Notes under the pieces: model-generated
The model's input: the letters and a program-made list of their open reading frames with translations, nothing else
Database searches by the model: none
What the model was told of the DNA's origin: nothing
Shown here: one piece after another, positions 52,110 through 61,148 of the stretch
How the letters are laid out: each line of letters begins with the position of its first letter
Position numbering within the stretch: the first letter of the stretch is position 1
Source of the DNA: G025836975 sp048751585
Lineage (GTDB): Bacteria; Pseudomonadota; Gammaproteobacteria; Burkholderiales; Burkholderiaceae_B
Assembly: GCF_048751585.1 (NCBI RefSeq)
Contig: NZ_JAZHOB010000009.1
Location: forward strand, 186,001 to 250,000
Length of the DNA stretch: 64,000 nucleotides
Direction: 5' to 3'
Made by a program: the position numbers and the translations under genes

Positions 52110-52913
52110 ATGGATGACATACGCATAGGGATAGCGGGCTTTGGCGCCATAGGCCGATCGGTGGCGCGCCATATCGCCCAGGGCATCGAGGGTATCCGGC
52201 TTGCCGCCGTCGGCGTGCGCAACCCCCAACAGCCGCCCGAGTTCGACTGGGGCGGCAAGCCGCCTGCGTTCACATTATTGGACGGACTGGAGCCTCATTG
52301 CGATGTGGTGATCGAATGCGCCCCCGCGCACCTTCTGCCCAGCATCACCATCCCTGTGCTAAAGGCCGGAAAGAAAGTCATTACGCTAAGCAGCGGCGCC
52401 TTGCTGGCGCATCCTGAACTGATGGACTTGGCCAGGCGGCACAAGGGCCAGATACTGGTTCCCTCGGGCGCCATTCTTGGGTTGGACGCCATACTGGGCG
52501 CGGCCGAAGGAACAATACAGTCCGTCAAGATGACCTCGCGCAAGCCGACACGCGGCTTCGTCGGCGCCCCGTTTCTTGAGCAGCGCGGCATCGATGTTCT
52601 GAACCTTAAAGAACCCACGCTTATATTCTCCGGCACAGCTCGTGAAGCGGCGGCGGGCTTCCCCGCCAACCTTAATGTTGCCGTCAGCGTATCGCTTGCA
52701 GGCATCGGCCCCGATAAAACACAGCTAGAGGTATGGGCCGACCCCAACCTGGAACGCAACACCCATCATATCCAGGTCGTGTCCGACTCCGCGCTGCTTT
52801 CCATGGAAATCCAGAACATTCCATCGGAAAACCCCAAGACGGGCCGCATCACCGCTCAAAGCGTCATCGCCCTTTTACGCAAAATGCGTGCGCCGCTATG
52901 CGTAGGCACCTAA
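52110..52913 (+). CDS. nadX: L-aspartate dehydrogenase family protein (NadX)
   Basis: A 267-residue NAD(P)-dependent dehydrogenase of the NadX/aspartate dehydrogenase family (aspartate to oxaloacetate plus ammonia through an imine). GIAGFGAIGRSVA (about residues 7-19) binds the cofactor, and ECAPAHLLPSITIPVLKAGKKVITLSSGAL and VPSGAILGLDAILGA are family blocks. In some bacteria it feeds NAD synthesis, but here it is in a LysR-controlled operon with an SDR and opposite an RraA/Bug operon, which suggests breakdown of an amino or hydroxy dicarboxylate. Confidence 0.88.
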   Translation: MDDIRIGIAGFGAIGRSVARHIAQGIEGIRLAAVGVRNPQQPPEFDWGGKPPAFTLLDGLEPHCDVVIECAPAHLLPSITIPVLKAGKKVITLSSGALLAHPELMDLARRHKGQILVPSGAILGLDAILGAAEGTIQSVKMTSRKPTRGFVGAPFLEQRGIDVLNLKEPTLIFSGTAREAAAGFPANLNVAVSVSLAGIGPDKTQLEVWADPNLERNTHHIQVVSDSALLSMEIQNIPSENPKTGRITAQSVIALLRKMRAPLCVGT

Positions 52914-52936
52914 GTTACCAGCCAAGGGAAAAGACC

Positions 52937-53722
52937 ATGGATTTTGGATTGAACAACAAGACCGCGCTGGTGCATGGCGCGGGCGGCGGCCTGGGCGGGG
53001 CTATTGCCCTGACGCTGGCCGCCGAAGGCGCCACAGTTGTGGTGTGCGACATCAACGAAGACCTGCTTTCGAAAACATGCAAGGCCATCGAAGCAGCCGG
53101 CGGCAAGGCCATCGGCAAGCAATGGGACCTGGCCCGCATCGACCAGTTCGAGCAATGGCACAACGAGGTGGTCGAGGCCGCGGGCCCCATCGACATCCTG
53201 TGCAATAACACCGGCGGCCCCCCGCCCAGCCTGGTGCGGAATGTGGATCGCGGAGTCTGGGAAAAACACTTCCAGGAGATGGTTCTGTCTGTAATCAGCA
53301 TGACCGATCTGGCGCTGCCGCATATGCTGGAACAAGGCTGGGGGCGCATCATCACCAGCGCCTCGTCCGGTGTCATCGCGCCCATTGCCAACCTGGGCCT
53401 GTCCAATTCACTGCGCAGCGCACTGGTAGGCTGGTCCAAAACACTGGCGCGCGAGGTCGGACCCAAAGGCGTCACCAGCAATGTGCTGGTTCCCGGCCGT
53501 ATCGCCACGGGCCGCATTGTTGCCCTGGACGAAGCCAAGGCCGGGCGCGAGAATCGCAGCGTGGAAAGCGTAATGGAAGAAAGCGTGGGAACGATACCCG
53601 TGAAGCGCTATGGAAAACCGTCGGAGTACGGAGCTGCGGCGACTTTTCTTGCCAGCCAGCAGGCTTCCTATATTACGGGCTCGGTTGTAAGGGTGGATGG
53701 GGGGCTGATTGCGAACGTTTGA
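52937..53722 (+). CDS. SDR-family protein lacking the catalytic Tyr and Lys
   Basis: A 261-residue SDR-fold protein, 23 bp after nadX. The cofactor motif is HGAGGGLGGAIA (G-rich loop kept but T replaced by H), NNTGG replaces NNAG, and the region that should read Y-x-x-x-K has SNSLRSALVGW, so Tyr becomes Ser and Lys becomes Arg; the serine of ITSASSG is kept. Such SDR-like subgroups exist; their chemistry is unclear. The 3' end overlaps the convergent wzz-like gene by 50 bp. Start at 52937 follows AAGGGAA. Confidence 0.85.
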   Translation: MDFGLNNKTALVHGAGGGLGGAIALTLAAEGATVVVCDINEDLLSKTCKAIEAAGGKAIGKQWDLARIDQFEQWHNEVVEAAGPIDILCNNTGGPPPSLVRNVDRGVWEKHFQEMVLSVISMTDLALPHMLEQGWGRIITSASSGVIAPIANLGLSNSLRSALVGWSKTLAREVGPKGVTSNVLVPGRIATGRIVALDEAKAGRENRSVESVMEESVGTIPVKRYGKPSEYGAAATFLASQQASYITGSVVRVDGGLIANV

Positions 53723-54806
53723 TGGCCCCCATGATCAATACCCAAAAGCACCCCAACATACTCCCAAGCAATACCCCCAGCACAATAATGAGCAGGCGCT
53801 TGGGGGAGTCCCGTGATGTCGGGTAGGTTGGCGTCAATTGATACCGATAGCTCAACGAAGGTGTAAGTTGATGATTTTGCAGCGCTTCAAGCTGCTTAAG
53901 CTCGTATTGAATTTCGTGGTAACGCGGAGGATAGACCAGCGGCCGCTCACGAAGGGCCTGCAGTTCTGCGGTTAGGTATTTTTCCCCCAGCATGAATAGC
54001 CTATCGACGCTGCGAAGCTCGACGATGGTATTACCCGGCACCGCAAGCCCCACCGCGTAGTCGGTAACACCGGCCTGCTTTGCGGTATACAGCGCTGTTT
54101 CAACAATTATGATCTGGCTGGCTCGCTGGCTAATAATTCCGGATTCTATTTCAGCCAGGCTGGCCTTGCGAGCCTGGATGCCCGCTTTCAAGCGGTCCAA
54201 AAAGGCTGAGTCACTTCGCTCAAGCGCCCGTGCATTCACGTACTCTATATATTCTTTCAAGTTTCGCTGCGCCGCCTGGGGGCTGTCCGTCGCAAACGAT
54301 ATCTTGTAGTAAGGCACTATCTGATTTTTCTGGGGCGCCGAGACAACCGGGGTAATGCGCGCCATGTGCTCCAGTAAGGCGGTCGCCTCAAGATTACCCA
54401 ACCCTTCCTGGCGTTCGATGAATTCTTTCGTTTCAGACAAAAAGCGCTGTTTAAGCAGTGGCGTGGCGCTAAGCTCCACAAATTCGTCAAACAATCCAGA
54501 CGCGAATGCCGCTGCGTCAATAAATTCTTCTTTGTCCGCTCTGGCAAGCGTCCGCCGCCGTTCAAGGTAGGCCGCAATGTCCTCGACCCTGGGAGCCATG
54601 ACATACGCAATTGACGTCCATTTCTGTGGCGCCGCGAATGCATAAGCAAGGGCAAGCAGCGTGGTGCAGCCCGCAATCAGCAAAACTGCCGTACGCCCCC
54701 GCCACAAATGACGGAATATTTCCACCAAATCGATGTCATCACTATGGAATTGGAGTACTGACCTTGCTTGTTCGTATTTATTCATTCTTGGTTGCATCGG
54801 TTCCAA
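53673..54806 (-). CDS. Wzz-like O-antigen chain-length determinant protein
   Basis: A 377-residue polysaccharide co-polymerase without a kinase domain. Transmembrane segments are at about residues 39-58 and 337-361, around a periplasmic part that can form coiled coils; DIDLVEIFRHLWRGR before the first and RDSPKRLLIIVLGVLLGSMLG at the second are typical of Wzz. It should set O-antigen chain length. The 3' end reads 50 bp into the convergent SDR gene. It is divergent from the XRE gene at 54965, whose twin operators lie in its probable promoter. Confidence 0.85.
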   Translation of the reverse strand: MEPMQPRMNKYEQARSVLQFHSDDIDLVEIFRHLWRGRTAVLLIAGCTTLLALAYAFAAPQKWTSIAYVMAPRVEDIAAYLERRRTLARADKEEFIDAAAFASGLFDEFVELSATPLLKQRFLSETKEFIERQEGLGNLEATALLEHMARITPVVSAPQKNQIVPYYKISFATDSPQAAQRNLKEYIEYVNARALERSDSAFLDRLKAGIQARKASLAEIESGIISQRASQIIIVETALYTAKQAGVTDYAVGLAVPGNTIVELRSVDRLFMLGEKYLTAELQALRERPLVYPPRYHEIQYELKQLEALQNHQLTPSLSYRYQLTPTYPTSRDSPKRLLIIVLGVLLGSMLGCFWVLIMGAIKRSQSAPHPPLQPSP

Positions 54807-54894
54807 ACAAGCCAGTTTTCCGGGACGAATTGGCCAAGGCAGTTCATTGATTCCAGATAAGGGCTTCCCCCGCCTTTGGAAACCGAGTTGATAT

Positions 54895-54931
54895 TAAACC
54901 ATATGGTTTATCAAAACAACCAACTGGTTGT
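54895..54931. promoter_or_regulatory. Twin palindromic operators AACCA-N2-TGGTT
   Basis: A 16-bp perfect palindrome (54895-54910, TAAACCATATGGTTTA) and a 16-bp near-perfect one (54916-54931) share the core AACCA-N2-TGGTT and have centres 21 bp, two helical turns, apart. They lie between the divergent wzz-like gene and the XRE gene. A possible - strand promoter (TTGTTT, 17 bp, TAATAT) for wzz overlaps both. Confidence 0.65.
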
Positions 54932-54964
54932 CATGCAACACTGTCTTCAAGGCAAACTTCGATC

Positions 54965-55399
54965 ATGTCGAAGGTAGATGAAAAACAGGCGTTCTCCGCC
55001 CGTCTCAAACTAGCGCTGAAACGCAGCCGAAAAAAGATAGAGACGGCGTCGGAGCTCGCCCTTCAGTTCAACTTGCGGCATCCGAACCAGTCCATCTCTC
55101 AACAAGCAGCTCACAAGTGGCTTACAGGGCAGGCACGCCCTACTCTCGATAAGATTGAGACACTGGCTAAATGGTTAAATGTACCCATAGTATGGTTGCG
55201 CTATGGAGTAAGTTCCGAGACGCATGGTTATGCCGTGTCCGAGCCGTTACAGAACACCGCCCAGGAATTGGCGCCGCTTTCCGAAGACGAATTAAAATTA
55301 TTAATGTATTTACGGAATATGCCCGGCCATCGCCGCAGCTTGATCATGGAAATTGCGGAACAGTTTTTCATCGATGGCAACATTTGGCCATCGATGTAA
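54965..55399 (+). CDS. XRE-type helix-turn-helix regulator
   Basis: A 144-residue protein with a phage-repressor-type helix-turn-helix at about residues 10-72 (FSARLKLALKRSRKKIETASELALQ ... SQQAAHKWLTGQARPTLDKIETLAKWLNVPIVWLRYG). The C-terminal half is short and has no recognised ligand domain. It stands between two wzz-like genes, one divergent and one 82 bp downstream, and behind twin palindromes, so it may control chain-length genes. Its signal is unknown. Confidence 0.85.
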   Translation: MSKVDEKQAFSARLKLALKRSRKKIETASELALQFNLRHPNQSISQQAAHKWLTGQARPTLDKIETLAKWLNVPIVWLRYGVSSETHGYAVSEPLQNTAQELAPLSEDELKLLMYLRNMPGHRRSLIMEIAEQFFIDGNIWPSM

Positions 55400-55481
55400 T
55401 TGCAGTTCAAACTACCATATAAGCAACTCGGCTACCAAGATTTGCCTACATAAGATATTGATCAATACTTCGGAGTACCGT

Positions 55482-56588
55482 TTGGAACAAAATCAGCCTC
55501 AAACTAGCCAAGCAAATGAAATAGATTTGCCTGAGCTTATCTGTGCATTATGGTCACAAAAAATATTGATCCTGGTCTGTGTAGTTGTCGTTACCTGTAT
55601 GACCGCGGCATATGCGTTTATGGCAACGCCGGTTTATGAAACCACGGTACAGATGTTGCCGCCAAGGGTATCCGATCTGGTGGGCTACAACGCCGCCAGC
55701 GAGCTTACAGAGGATGCAGCTAAGTCATCGTCCGTTCAATCAAGCGTCCAAGATACTGACGAAGGTATAAAAACAATCACCCCAAACGAAGCGTACGCCA
55801 TATTCCTGAAGCATTTGGCATCGGACACTGTGCGACAGGAGTTTTTTGAGCGCTACTATCTGCCAGGACACTCTATACCTACCGACCGTAGCGGCATACA
55901 GTGGCTGCATGAAAAGCTCGACGATGAATTGACCATTATCCCGCCGAAAAAACCCACTGATCTGGTCAGCGAAATCACGCTGGAGGGCCACGATCCCGCA
56001 GTTATCGCCGCCTGGGCCAACGACTATGTAAATATCGCGCTAGCCCGTGCACGGCAAGAACTTTTAGATAACTTGGCCGGCTACATACAGGTTCGGGGAA
56101 ATAGCATTGCGAAGCAGATTACCGTATTGAGCACGATTGCCCGCGGCATGCGTGACAACCAGATCGTGCGGACAAAGGATGCCTTGTCAATTGCGGAATC
56201 GATTGGATTAGAGGTACCGCCGGCGGGCGCGCCACTGATTGCGATTAGCGGTCAACACGCCTCGGCGACCAACACATTCTCTAATGGCGATCTGATGTAC
56301 TTGCGCGGAGCCAAGGCGCTACGCTCGGAGCTGGCACAGTTGGAACAGAGGCAGAACGATGAAGCATACACACCGGAGCTGCCTGGCCTGCGCAAAGCCC
56401 AAGCGTTACTGCAAAGTGTCGAACTAACTCCGAAAAACCTTACGGCCGCCATCATAGATAAAGCAGCGACCGAACCTGAGGATCCCATCAAACCCCAAAA
56501 AGCCTTGATTCTGGCTTTAGGTGTAATCCTGGGCATTATGTTGGGATTATTCGCCGCGTTAATGCGACATATATTTCGGCAGCCTTGA
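55482..56588 (+). CDS. Wzz-like chain-length determinant protein (second copy)
   Basis: A polysaccharide co-polymerase of about 368 residues with transmembrane segments at about residues 27-47 and 338-361 (KALILALGVILGIMLGLFAAL) and no kinase domain. No ATG fits the expected N-terminus; a TTG at 55482 with GGAG six bp before it gives LEQNQPQTSQANEIDLPELICALWSQK, a normal Wzz start, and is chosen. It differs strongly from the Wzz at 53673, so two chain-length classes may be made. It is convergent with wbpM. Confidence 0.82.
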   Translation: MEQNQPQTSQANEIDLPELICALWSQKILILVCVVVVTCMTAAYAFMATPVYETTVQMLPPRVSDLVGYNAASELTEDAAKSSSVQSSVQDTDEGIKTITPNEAYAIFLKHLASDTVRQEFFERYYLPGHSIPTDRSGIQWLHEKLDDELTIIPPKKPTDLVSEITLEGHDPAVIAAWANDYVNIALARARQELLDNLAGYIQVRGNSIAKQITVLSTIARGMRDNQIVRTKDALSIAESIGLEVPPAGAPLIAISGQHASATNTFSNGDLMYLRGAKALRSELAQLEQRQNDEAYTPELPGLRKAQALLQSVELTPKNLTAAIIDKAATEPEDPIKPQKALILALGVILGIMLGLFAALMRHIFRQP

Positions 56589-56600
56589 ATAAATAGCACA

Positions 56601-56645
56601 TGCCCCGGGGCCGACATCAACAGTAATGATGCTGCTCCCGGGGCA
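56601..56645. terminator. Hairpin between convergent wzz-like and wbpM genes
   Basis: TGCCCCGGG (56601-56609) pairs with CCCGGGGCA (56637-56645); CATCA and TGATG inside the loop can pair as well. No clear U-run. It may act as a bidirectional terminator. Confidence 0.5.
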
Positions 56646-56650
56646 AAGAC

Positions 56651-58510
56651 TTAGTCAAGCGCGATTGCGTTTTGAATATTGCTCTGCGGTTGGTATTCAG
56701 GTATCCACCGTTTCAGCTCCGAACGGACGTCATCATCCGAAACCGGCTCAGAGCGGCTAAGCCACTCTTGAATACATTGATAAAACCCTTCCGGCACAGA
56801 TCGTGAACGTGCAATTCGCAATTTCTCATGTAAGGTTTCCAGGGTTTCCTCAGAATCGGCCAGCAACTCTTCGTATAGCTTTTCCCCAGGCCTCAAGCCC
56901 GTAAACTCTATGCGGATCTCATCTTCGGTAAAACCGGATAGACGGATCATGTTGCGAGCCATATCCACTATTTTTACCGGCTCCCCCATATCCAATACAA
57001 ACACTTCTCCGCCGTTACCCATGGCCGCCGCCTGCAATACCAACTGGGCCGCCTCTGGAATAGACATGAAGTATCGCGTGATTTCCGGGTGAGTGACCGT
57101 AACAGGCCCACCATTGGCAATCTGGGCGCGAAATTTCGGAATGACACTGCCCGTGCTGCCCAACACGTTCCCGAAACGAACCATTTGGAACTTTGTCCTT
57201 TCGCCTTGGCAATGCAATACTTCGCACAGCATTTCCGCCATACGTTTGGTGGCACCCATTACATTGGTGGGGTTAACGGCCTTATCGGTGGAAATCAATA
57301 CAAATCGATCCGCGGAGTACCGCTGAGCACACAAGGCGACCGTTAGCGTGCCGTGCACATTGTTGCGCACCGCTTGCCAGGCATTGCCCACTTCCATCAA
57401 AGGTACATGCTTATAGGCCGCAGCATGGAAAACGACATTGGGTTTCCATGCTTCGAACACCTGATTCATACGCTCCCTGTCTTTGACATCACCAGCCAGA
57501 GGAATAACTTTGATCTCAGGCCGATGCTCAGCAAACCACTGCTCTATCATGTATAGCGCAAACTCACTGGCTTCGAACAGAATAATGCACAGCGGCTCAA
57601 ACCGGGACAACTGCCGACATAACTCGCTGCCTATCGATCCGCCGGCGCCGGTAACCAGTATTCTTTTGCCATGAAGCATGGCCTGTACGTTCTCGTTATC
57701 GATATGAACAGATTTACGGCCCAACAAGTCTTCGATCTTTACCGGGCGCATCATATTGATTGCAACCCTACCACTCATTAGTTCGCCCAGGCCCGGGACT
57801 GTAAATAAATTGGCCCCCGCCTTGCTGGCTATTTTTGTTACCCGCTGCAGGGATTCCGCCTTGGCCGATGGCATGGCAAGAATGACGTGTTTGGCATTCC
57901 AGCGCTGCAGTATTTCAGGCAGCATATTGGTGCCGCCTTCAACCCGCCTGCCCGAAAGCTCCAGGCCCCATTTGCCGCTGTCGTCGTCAACCAAGGCCAC
58001 CACTTCCCAATCGGCACTGCGCCCCAGTTCCCTTACCAACATGGCGCCCGCCGTGCCCGCACCAACGACGACTACCGGCCTTCCCTGGTGCAGCTTATTG
58101 CCATAAAGCCGGTATTCCTTCCACATGCGCCACGCCGCCCGCCCGCCGCCCATGATTAACAGCAAAAGCAAAGGATAGAGCAGCACGATCGAGCGCGGCA
58201 CCACGACATGTCCTCGAGCGAACACGGTAAACAACATCATGACTATTGCCGAGACAACCACGGCTTTCAGCACCCGCTTTAAATCGGGCAAGCTGGCAAA
58301 CACCCACATACCGCGATACAGGCCCGCCCATCTACAGGCAACTAGTTGTGCAAGCAGCAAAGGGATCAGGCCCAACCAGATCGTGCGTTCATAACCCGTA
58401 GGCCAATCAAAGTTAAATCGAATAAAAAAAGCACCTACCCATGCAACCAGCACAGCGGCAAGATCGAACAGGAATACCAGGGACGACCGAAAATTAGTGT
58501 TAATCGTCAT
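56651..58510 (-). CDS. wbpM: WbpM-like UDP-GlcNAc 4,6-dehydratase
   Basis: A 619-residue membrane-anchored nucleotide-sugar dehydratase: four N-terminal hydrophobic segments, VVVGAGTAGAMLVREL in the first Rossmann region, VTGAGGSIGSELCRQLSRFEPL in the catalytic domain and TDKAVNPTNVMGATKRMAE with Met in place of Tyr. It is the last gene of the O-antigen operon, the place of wbpM in Pseudomonas, and 2 bp after an acetyltransferase gene. It is a second enzyme of the type of pglF at 46933, but the two differ in length and sequence, so each locus has its own. Confidence 0.92.
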   Translation of the reverse strand: MTINTNFRSSLVFLFDLAAVLVAWVGAFFIRFNFDWPTGYERTIWLGLIPLLLAQLVACRWAGLYRGMWVFASLPDLKRVLKAVVVSAIVMMLFTVFARGHVVVPRSIVLLYPLLLLLIMGGGRAAWRMWKEYRLYGNKLHQGRPVVVVGAGTAGAMLVRELGRSADWEVVALVDDDSGKWGLELSGRRVEGGTNMLPEILQRWNAKHVILAMPSAKAESLQRVTKIASKAGANLFTVPGLGELMSGRVAINMMRPVKIEDLLGRKSVHIDNENVQAMLHGKRILVTGAGGSIGSELCRQLSRFEPLCIILFEASEFALYMIEQWFAEHRPEIKVIPLAGDVKDRERMNQVFEAWKPNVVFHAAAYKHVPLMEVGNAWQAVRNNVHGTLTVALCAQRYSADRFVLISTDKAVNPTNVMGATKRMAEMLCEVLHCQGERTKFQMVRFGNVLGSTGSVIPKFRAQIANGGPVTVTHPEITRYFMSIPEAAQLVLQAAAMGNGGEVFVLDMGEPVKIVDMARNMIRLSGFTEDEIRIEFTGLRPGEKLYEELLADSEETLETLHEKLRIARSRSVPEGFYQCIQEWLSRSEPVSDDDVRSELKRWIPEYQPQSNIQNAIALD

Positions 58511-58512
58511 GT

Positions 58513-59106
58513 CTAAGTCTGCGCCTCGACAGCCTGTAGGGCGGTCCCGGGTAACACCACCGCATCAGGCGGCACACGAACCCGATAACCTGCACAGGTG
58601 CCCGCCTGCAACCATGCACCGTCGCCAACAACCACCCCCCCCGCCAACTGCACACCCACACCAAGATGCGCGAAGTCCCCTAATACAGCGTCGTGGTCCA
58701 CCGTCGCATTGGCATTGACAATGGCGCCCATCCCGACTTTAGCTTGAGTACCGATAATGGCGCCGGCCATCACCGCCGTCCCATCGCCGATACTGGCATC
58801 CTGGCTTACCCAGGCTTTGGGATGGATGATGGTTGCCATCATCGCCCCTGCATCCTGTGCCAGCCCAAATAGCCTTTTGCGTACGGATTGGTTGCCTATA
58901 GCAATAACAACGCTGTCTTCACGCGCAATCAAGCCGGCCAACGACTCGATATTGGCAACAATGGGCCATTGCCCGGAGTAGCGCAGCAAGGGATAAGCAT
59001 CATCAACGAAAACGACTTCGCTCCATGCTGTACCAAGCATGGCGGCTTCTGCCACGGACCGGCCATGGCCGCCCGCACCGACCACAAATAATTTTTTCTT
59101 CTTCAT
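58513..59106 (-). CDS. PglD/NeuD-like acetyltransferase
   Basis: A 197-residue sugar acetyltransferase: N-terminal VVGAGGHGRSVAEAAM, then a left-handed beta-helix (DASIGDGTAVMAGAIIGTQAKVGMGAIVNANATVDHD) with the His of DHD as probable base. It lies between wbpL and wbpM. Together with WbpM it could make a 4-acetamido-4,6-dideoxy sugar such as bacillosamine or FucNAc4N-type sugar, but no aminotransferase gene is next to it; PglE of the capsule locus could serve both (inference). Confidence 0.87.
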   Translation of the reverse strand: MKKKKLFVVGAGGHGRSVAEAAMLGTAWSEVVFVDDAYPLLRYSGQWPIVANIESLAGLIAREDSVVIAIGNQSVRKRLFGLAQDAGAMMATIIHPKAWVSQDASIGDGTAVMAGAIIGTQAKVGMGAIVNANATVDHDAVLGDFAHLGVGVQLAGGVVVGDGAWLQAGTCAGYRVRVPPDAVVLPGTALQAVEAQT

Positions 59107-59167
59107 GCTTGCTTCAATAAATCGCTATAGATAGGCATTCTAGTACAAGGCATCTTACGGCAAGACC

Positions 59168-60205
59168 TTAGACAGCAGCAGCCTCGGCTTGCCCGCCCTG
59201 GAGCTTAAAAGCAAGAAAAGCCAAGGGCACATAGGCAATCACCACTCCTATTACCCCGTCCAGCTTGCCAACTGCAACAAACCAAGCCACCGGATATAAC
59301 CAACAGAGGTTCAAGCCGATCACACTTAGGGTTACCGGCAAATGCTTTCCAAACCGTCGGGCAGCCCACTGATAAGCATGGCTTCGATGCGCCTCATACA
59401 CCCGTTCCCCACGCAATAGCCGGCGAAACAGAGTCAAGCTGGCATCCACAATAAATACTCCAAGGAGTATTAACCAGCTCCAGAACAGTTGCGGCTCCAC
59501 CCAAGCCGCTTGCAACGACAAGGCCCCCAGCACGACTCCCAGGAAGCCGCTGCCAGCGTCGCCCATGAAGATTTTGGCGGGCGGGAAGTTCCAATATAAG
59601 AATCCCGCCACCGCACAGGCCAGAGCCACCGGAGCTCCCGCCAAACTGGTATCGCCCGCAATGATGTAAAAGCTTGCCCCTCCAATAGCAACAAAAATAG
59701 CCTCTACACTGGCGAGACCGTCTATGCCATCCATAAAGTTATACAAATTCAGTACCCAGACCAGATATAGGGCGCCCAACACGTAGCCAAACCACCCCAT
59801 ATCCCACATGTGCCCAAAGACACTGAAAGCTGGCAGTCCTCCCATCCAGAACAATACCCATGCCGCCGCTGCAAAATGCCCCAGCAGCCTCCACCGGGCC
59901 GCTATGTGGCCATGATCGTCTAGAAATCCCAGTAGGGCCACTACCAGACCTGCGCCGCCAATACAGTAGGCCATTGACCAACCGATCCACCCCATCATAG
60001 CCAGCACGGGAAGCGATAATAAAAAGCAGGCGACGATCGCCACACCGCCACCACGCGGTGTAGGCATAGTGTGCGAACTACGCTTGTTTGGTATGTCGAT
60101 AACCTGATGGGCCAAAGCGTAGCGGCGTAATACTGCTGTCAGCAGCCAAGCGGCTAATAACACAGCAAGCAATAGCGCTCCCCAGAGCAGCATGTCGTTT
60201 TTCAT
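59168..60205 (-). CDS. wbpL: WbpL/WecA-like undecaprenyl-phosphate sugar-1-phosphate transferase
   Basis: A 345-residue polytopic membrane transferase (about 10-11 segments) that starts O-antigen repeat units by moving a HexNAc-1-phosphate to undecaprenyl phosphate. Motifs: PNKRSSHTMPTPRGGG (about residues 39-54), the DD of GFLDDHG, NLYNFMDGIDGLAS, FMGDAGSGFLG and HRSHAYQWAARR. It gives the O-antigen locus an initiating enzyme separate from the PglC of the capsule operon. Confidence 0.93.
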   Translation of the reverse strand: MKNDMLLWGALLLAVLLAAWLLTAVLRRYALAHQVIDIPNKRSSHTMPTPRGGGVAIVACFLLSLPVLAMMGWIGWSMAYCIGGAGLVVALLGFLDDHGHIAARWRLLGHFAAAAWVLFWMGGLPAFSVFGHMWDMGWFGYVLGALYLVWVLNLYNFMDGIDGLASVEAIFVAIGGASFYIIAGDTSLAGAPVALACAVAGFLYWNFPPAKIFMGDAGSGFLGVVLGALSLQAAWVEPQLFWSWLILLGVFIVDASLTLFRRLLRGERVYEAHRSHAYQWAARRFGKHLPVTLSVIGLNLCWLYPVAWFVAVGKLDGVIGVVIAYVPLAFLAFKLQGGQAEAAAV

Positions 60206-60255
60206 GTTTGAATACTAATTTTCTTGTCATCGTAACGCTAAATTGCTTGGTGACA

Positions 60256-61134
60256 TTACTGTACATCCCGCTCCATTAAAGCGAATCGCTGAGGGCTGAA
60301 TCCAAAATCCCGGGCTGCATCGCTATGGTCAAAAACCATGTCACGATTCATGCGCAACACCATATCCGCGTTCCACTTCCTGTAACGCGGAATCTTCTTT
60401 AAAAAAAACAGCGCGAAACTGAAAAGAGACAGATTAATGGTCAAAAAACGAGGCTTTAACCCCATTGTGACAAAAACACGCGTAACCATCTCTTTATAGC
60501 TTAGGCGCTCCGCCCCCGAAATGTTGTAGGCCTTATTCACAGCACTGGGAGATAAGCCGGCCAGCACACATGCAAGAGCCACATCATCCACATAAATGGG
60601 TTGACGCAACCCTTCCGCCTTGCCGAACAAGGGGAAAAGTCGTAGCTTTCGAATGATTTTTACAATTTCAGACAGATTACGGTCATTGCTGCGTCCATAA
60701 ATCAACGTTGGCCGCAATACCGTCCAGCCTATGCCCTGGCTACCGGCCCAATTCATCAGCGCTCGCTCGCCTTCAACCAATTGCCGCACCACTCGTTCTT
60801 CGTCAGGGCTGGATGAGCTTGCTTTAGTGAACTGGCTTGTCGATGAAACACAAACGATCCGTCGCGCGCTAAATTGCGACATCATCGCAAAATGTTCAGG
60901 CATTATCCATATCGGACTGGCGGCAATCCACAAGTCAATTGATCCGACCTGGCGACGTAGGGCATCCGTGTCAAGACTGGGCAAATTGACCCATCGCAAT
61001 GATCCATTCTGTGAGTCAGCACGCGTCCGCGAAAAAGCAATCACGTCCATGCCTTTTTCGACCAACTGATTCAACACCTGGGTGCCGACAGGACTGGTTG
61101 CGCCCAGCACCCCTACAGTCATTCGCTGATCCAT
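60256..61134 (-). CDS. NAD-dependent epimerase/dehydratase (WbjF-like)
   Basis: A 292-residue extended-SDR protein with VGVLGATSPVGTQVLNQL at the N-terminus and PIYVDDVALACVLAGL near residue 185. It resembles the short epimerase/reductase proteins encoded just before wbpL in Pseudomonas O-antigen clusters (WbjF, WbpV), which reduce or epimerise the keto sugar used by WbpL. The usual YxxxK is not clear (the region reads RSNDRNLSEIVKII further on), so catalysis needs checking. It is 14 bp after the wbuB-like gene. Confidence 0.78.
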   Translation of the reverse strand: MDQRMTVGVLGATSPVGTQVLNQLVEKGMDVIAFSRTRADSQNGSLRWVNLPSLDTDALRRQVGSIDLWIAASPIWIMPEHFAMMSQFSARRIVCVSSTSQFTKASSSSPDEERVVRQLVEGERALMNWAGSQGIGWTVLRPTLIYGRSNDRNLSEIVKIIRKLRLFPLFGKAEGLRQPIYVDDVALACVLAGLSPSAVNKAYNISGAERLSYKEMVTRVFVTMGLKPRFLTINLSLFSFALFFLKKIPRYRKWNADMVLRMNRDMVFDHSDAARDFGFSPQRFALMERDVQ

Positions 61135-61148
61135 GCATCGCCCTACAA

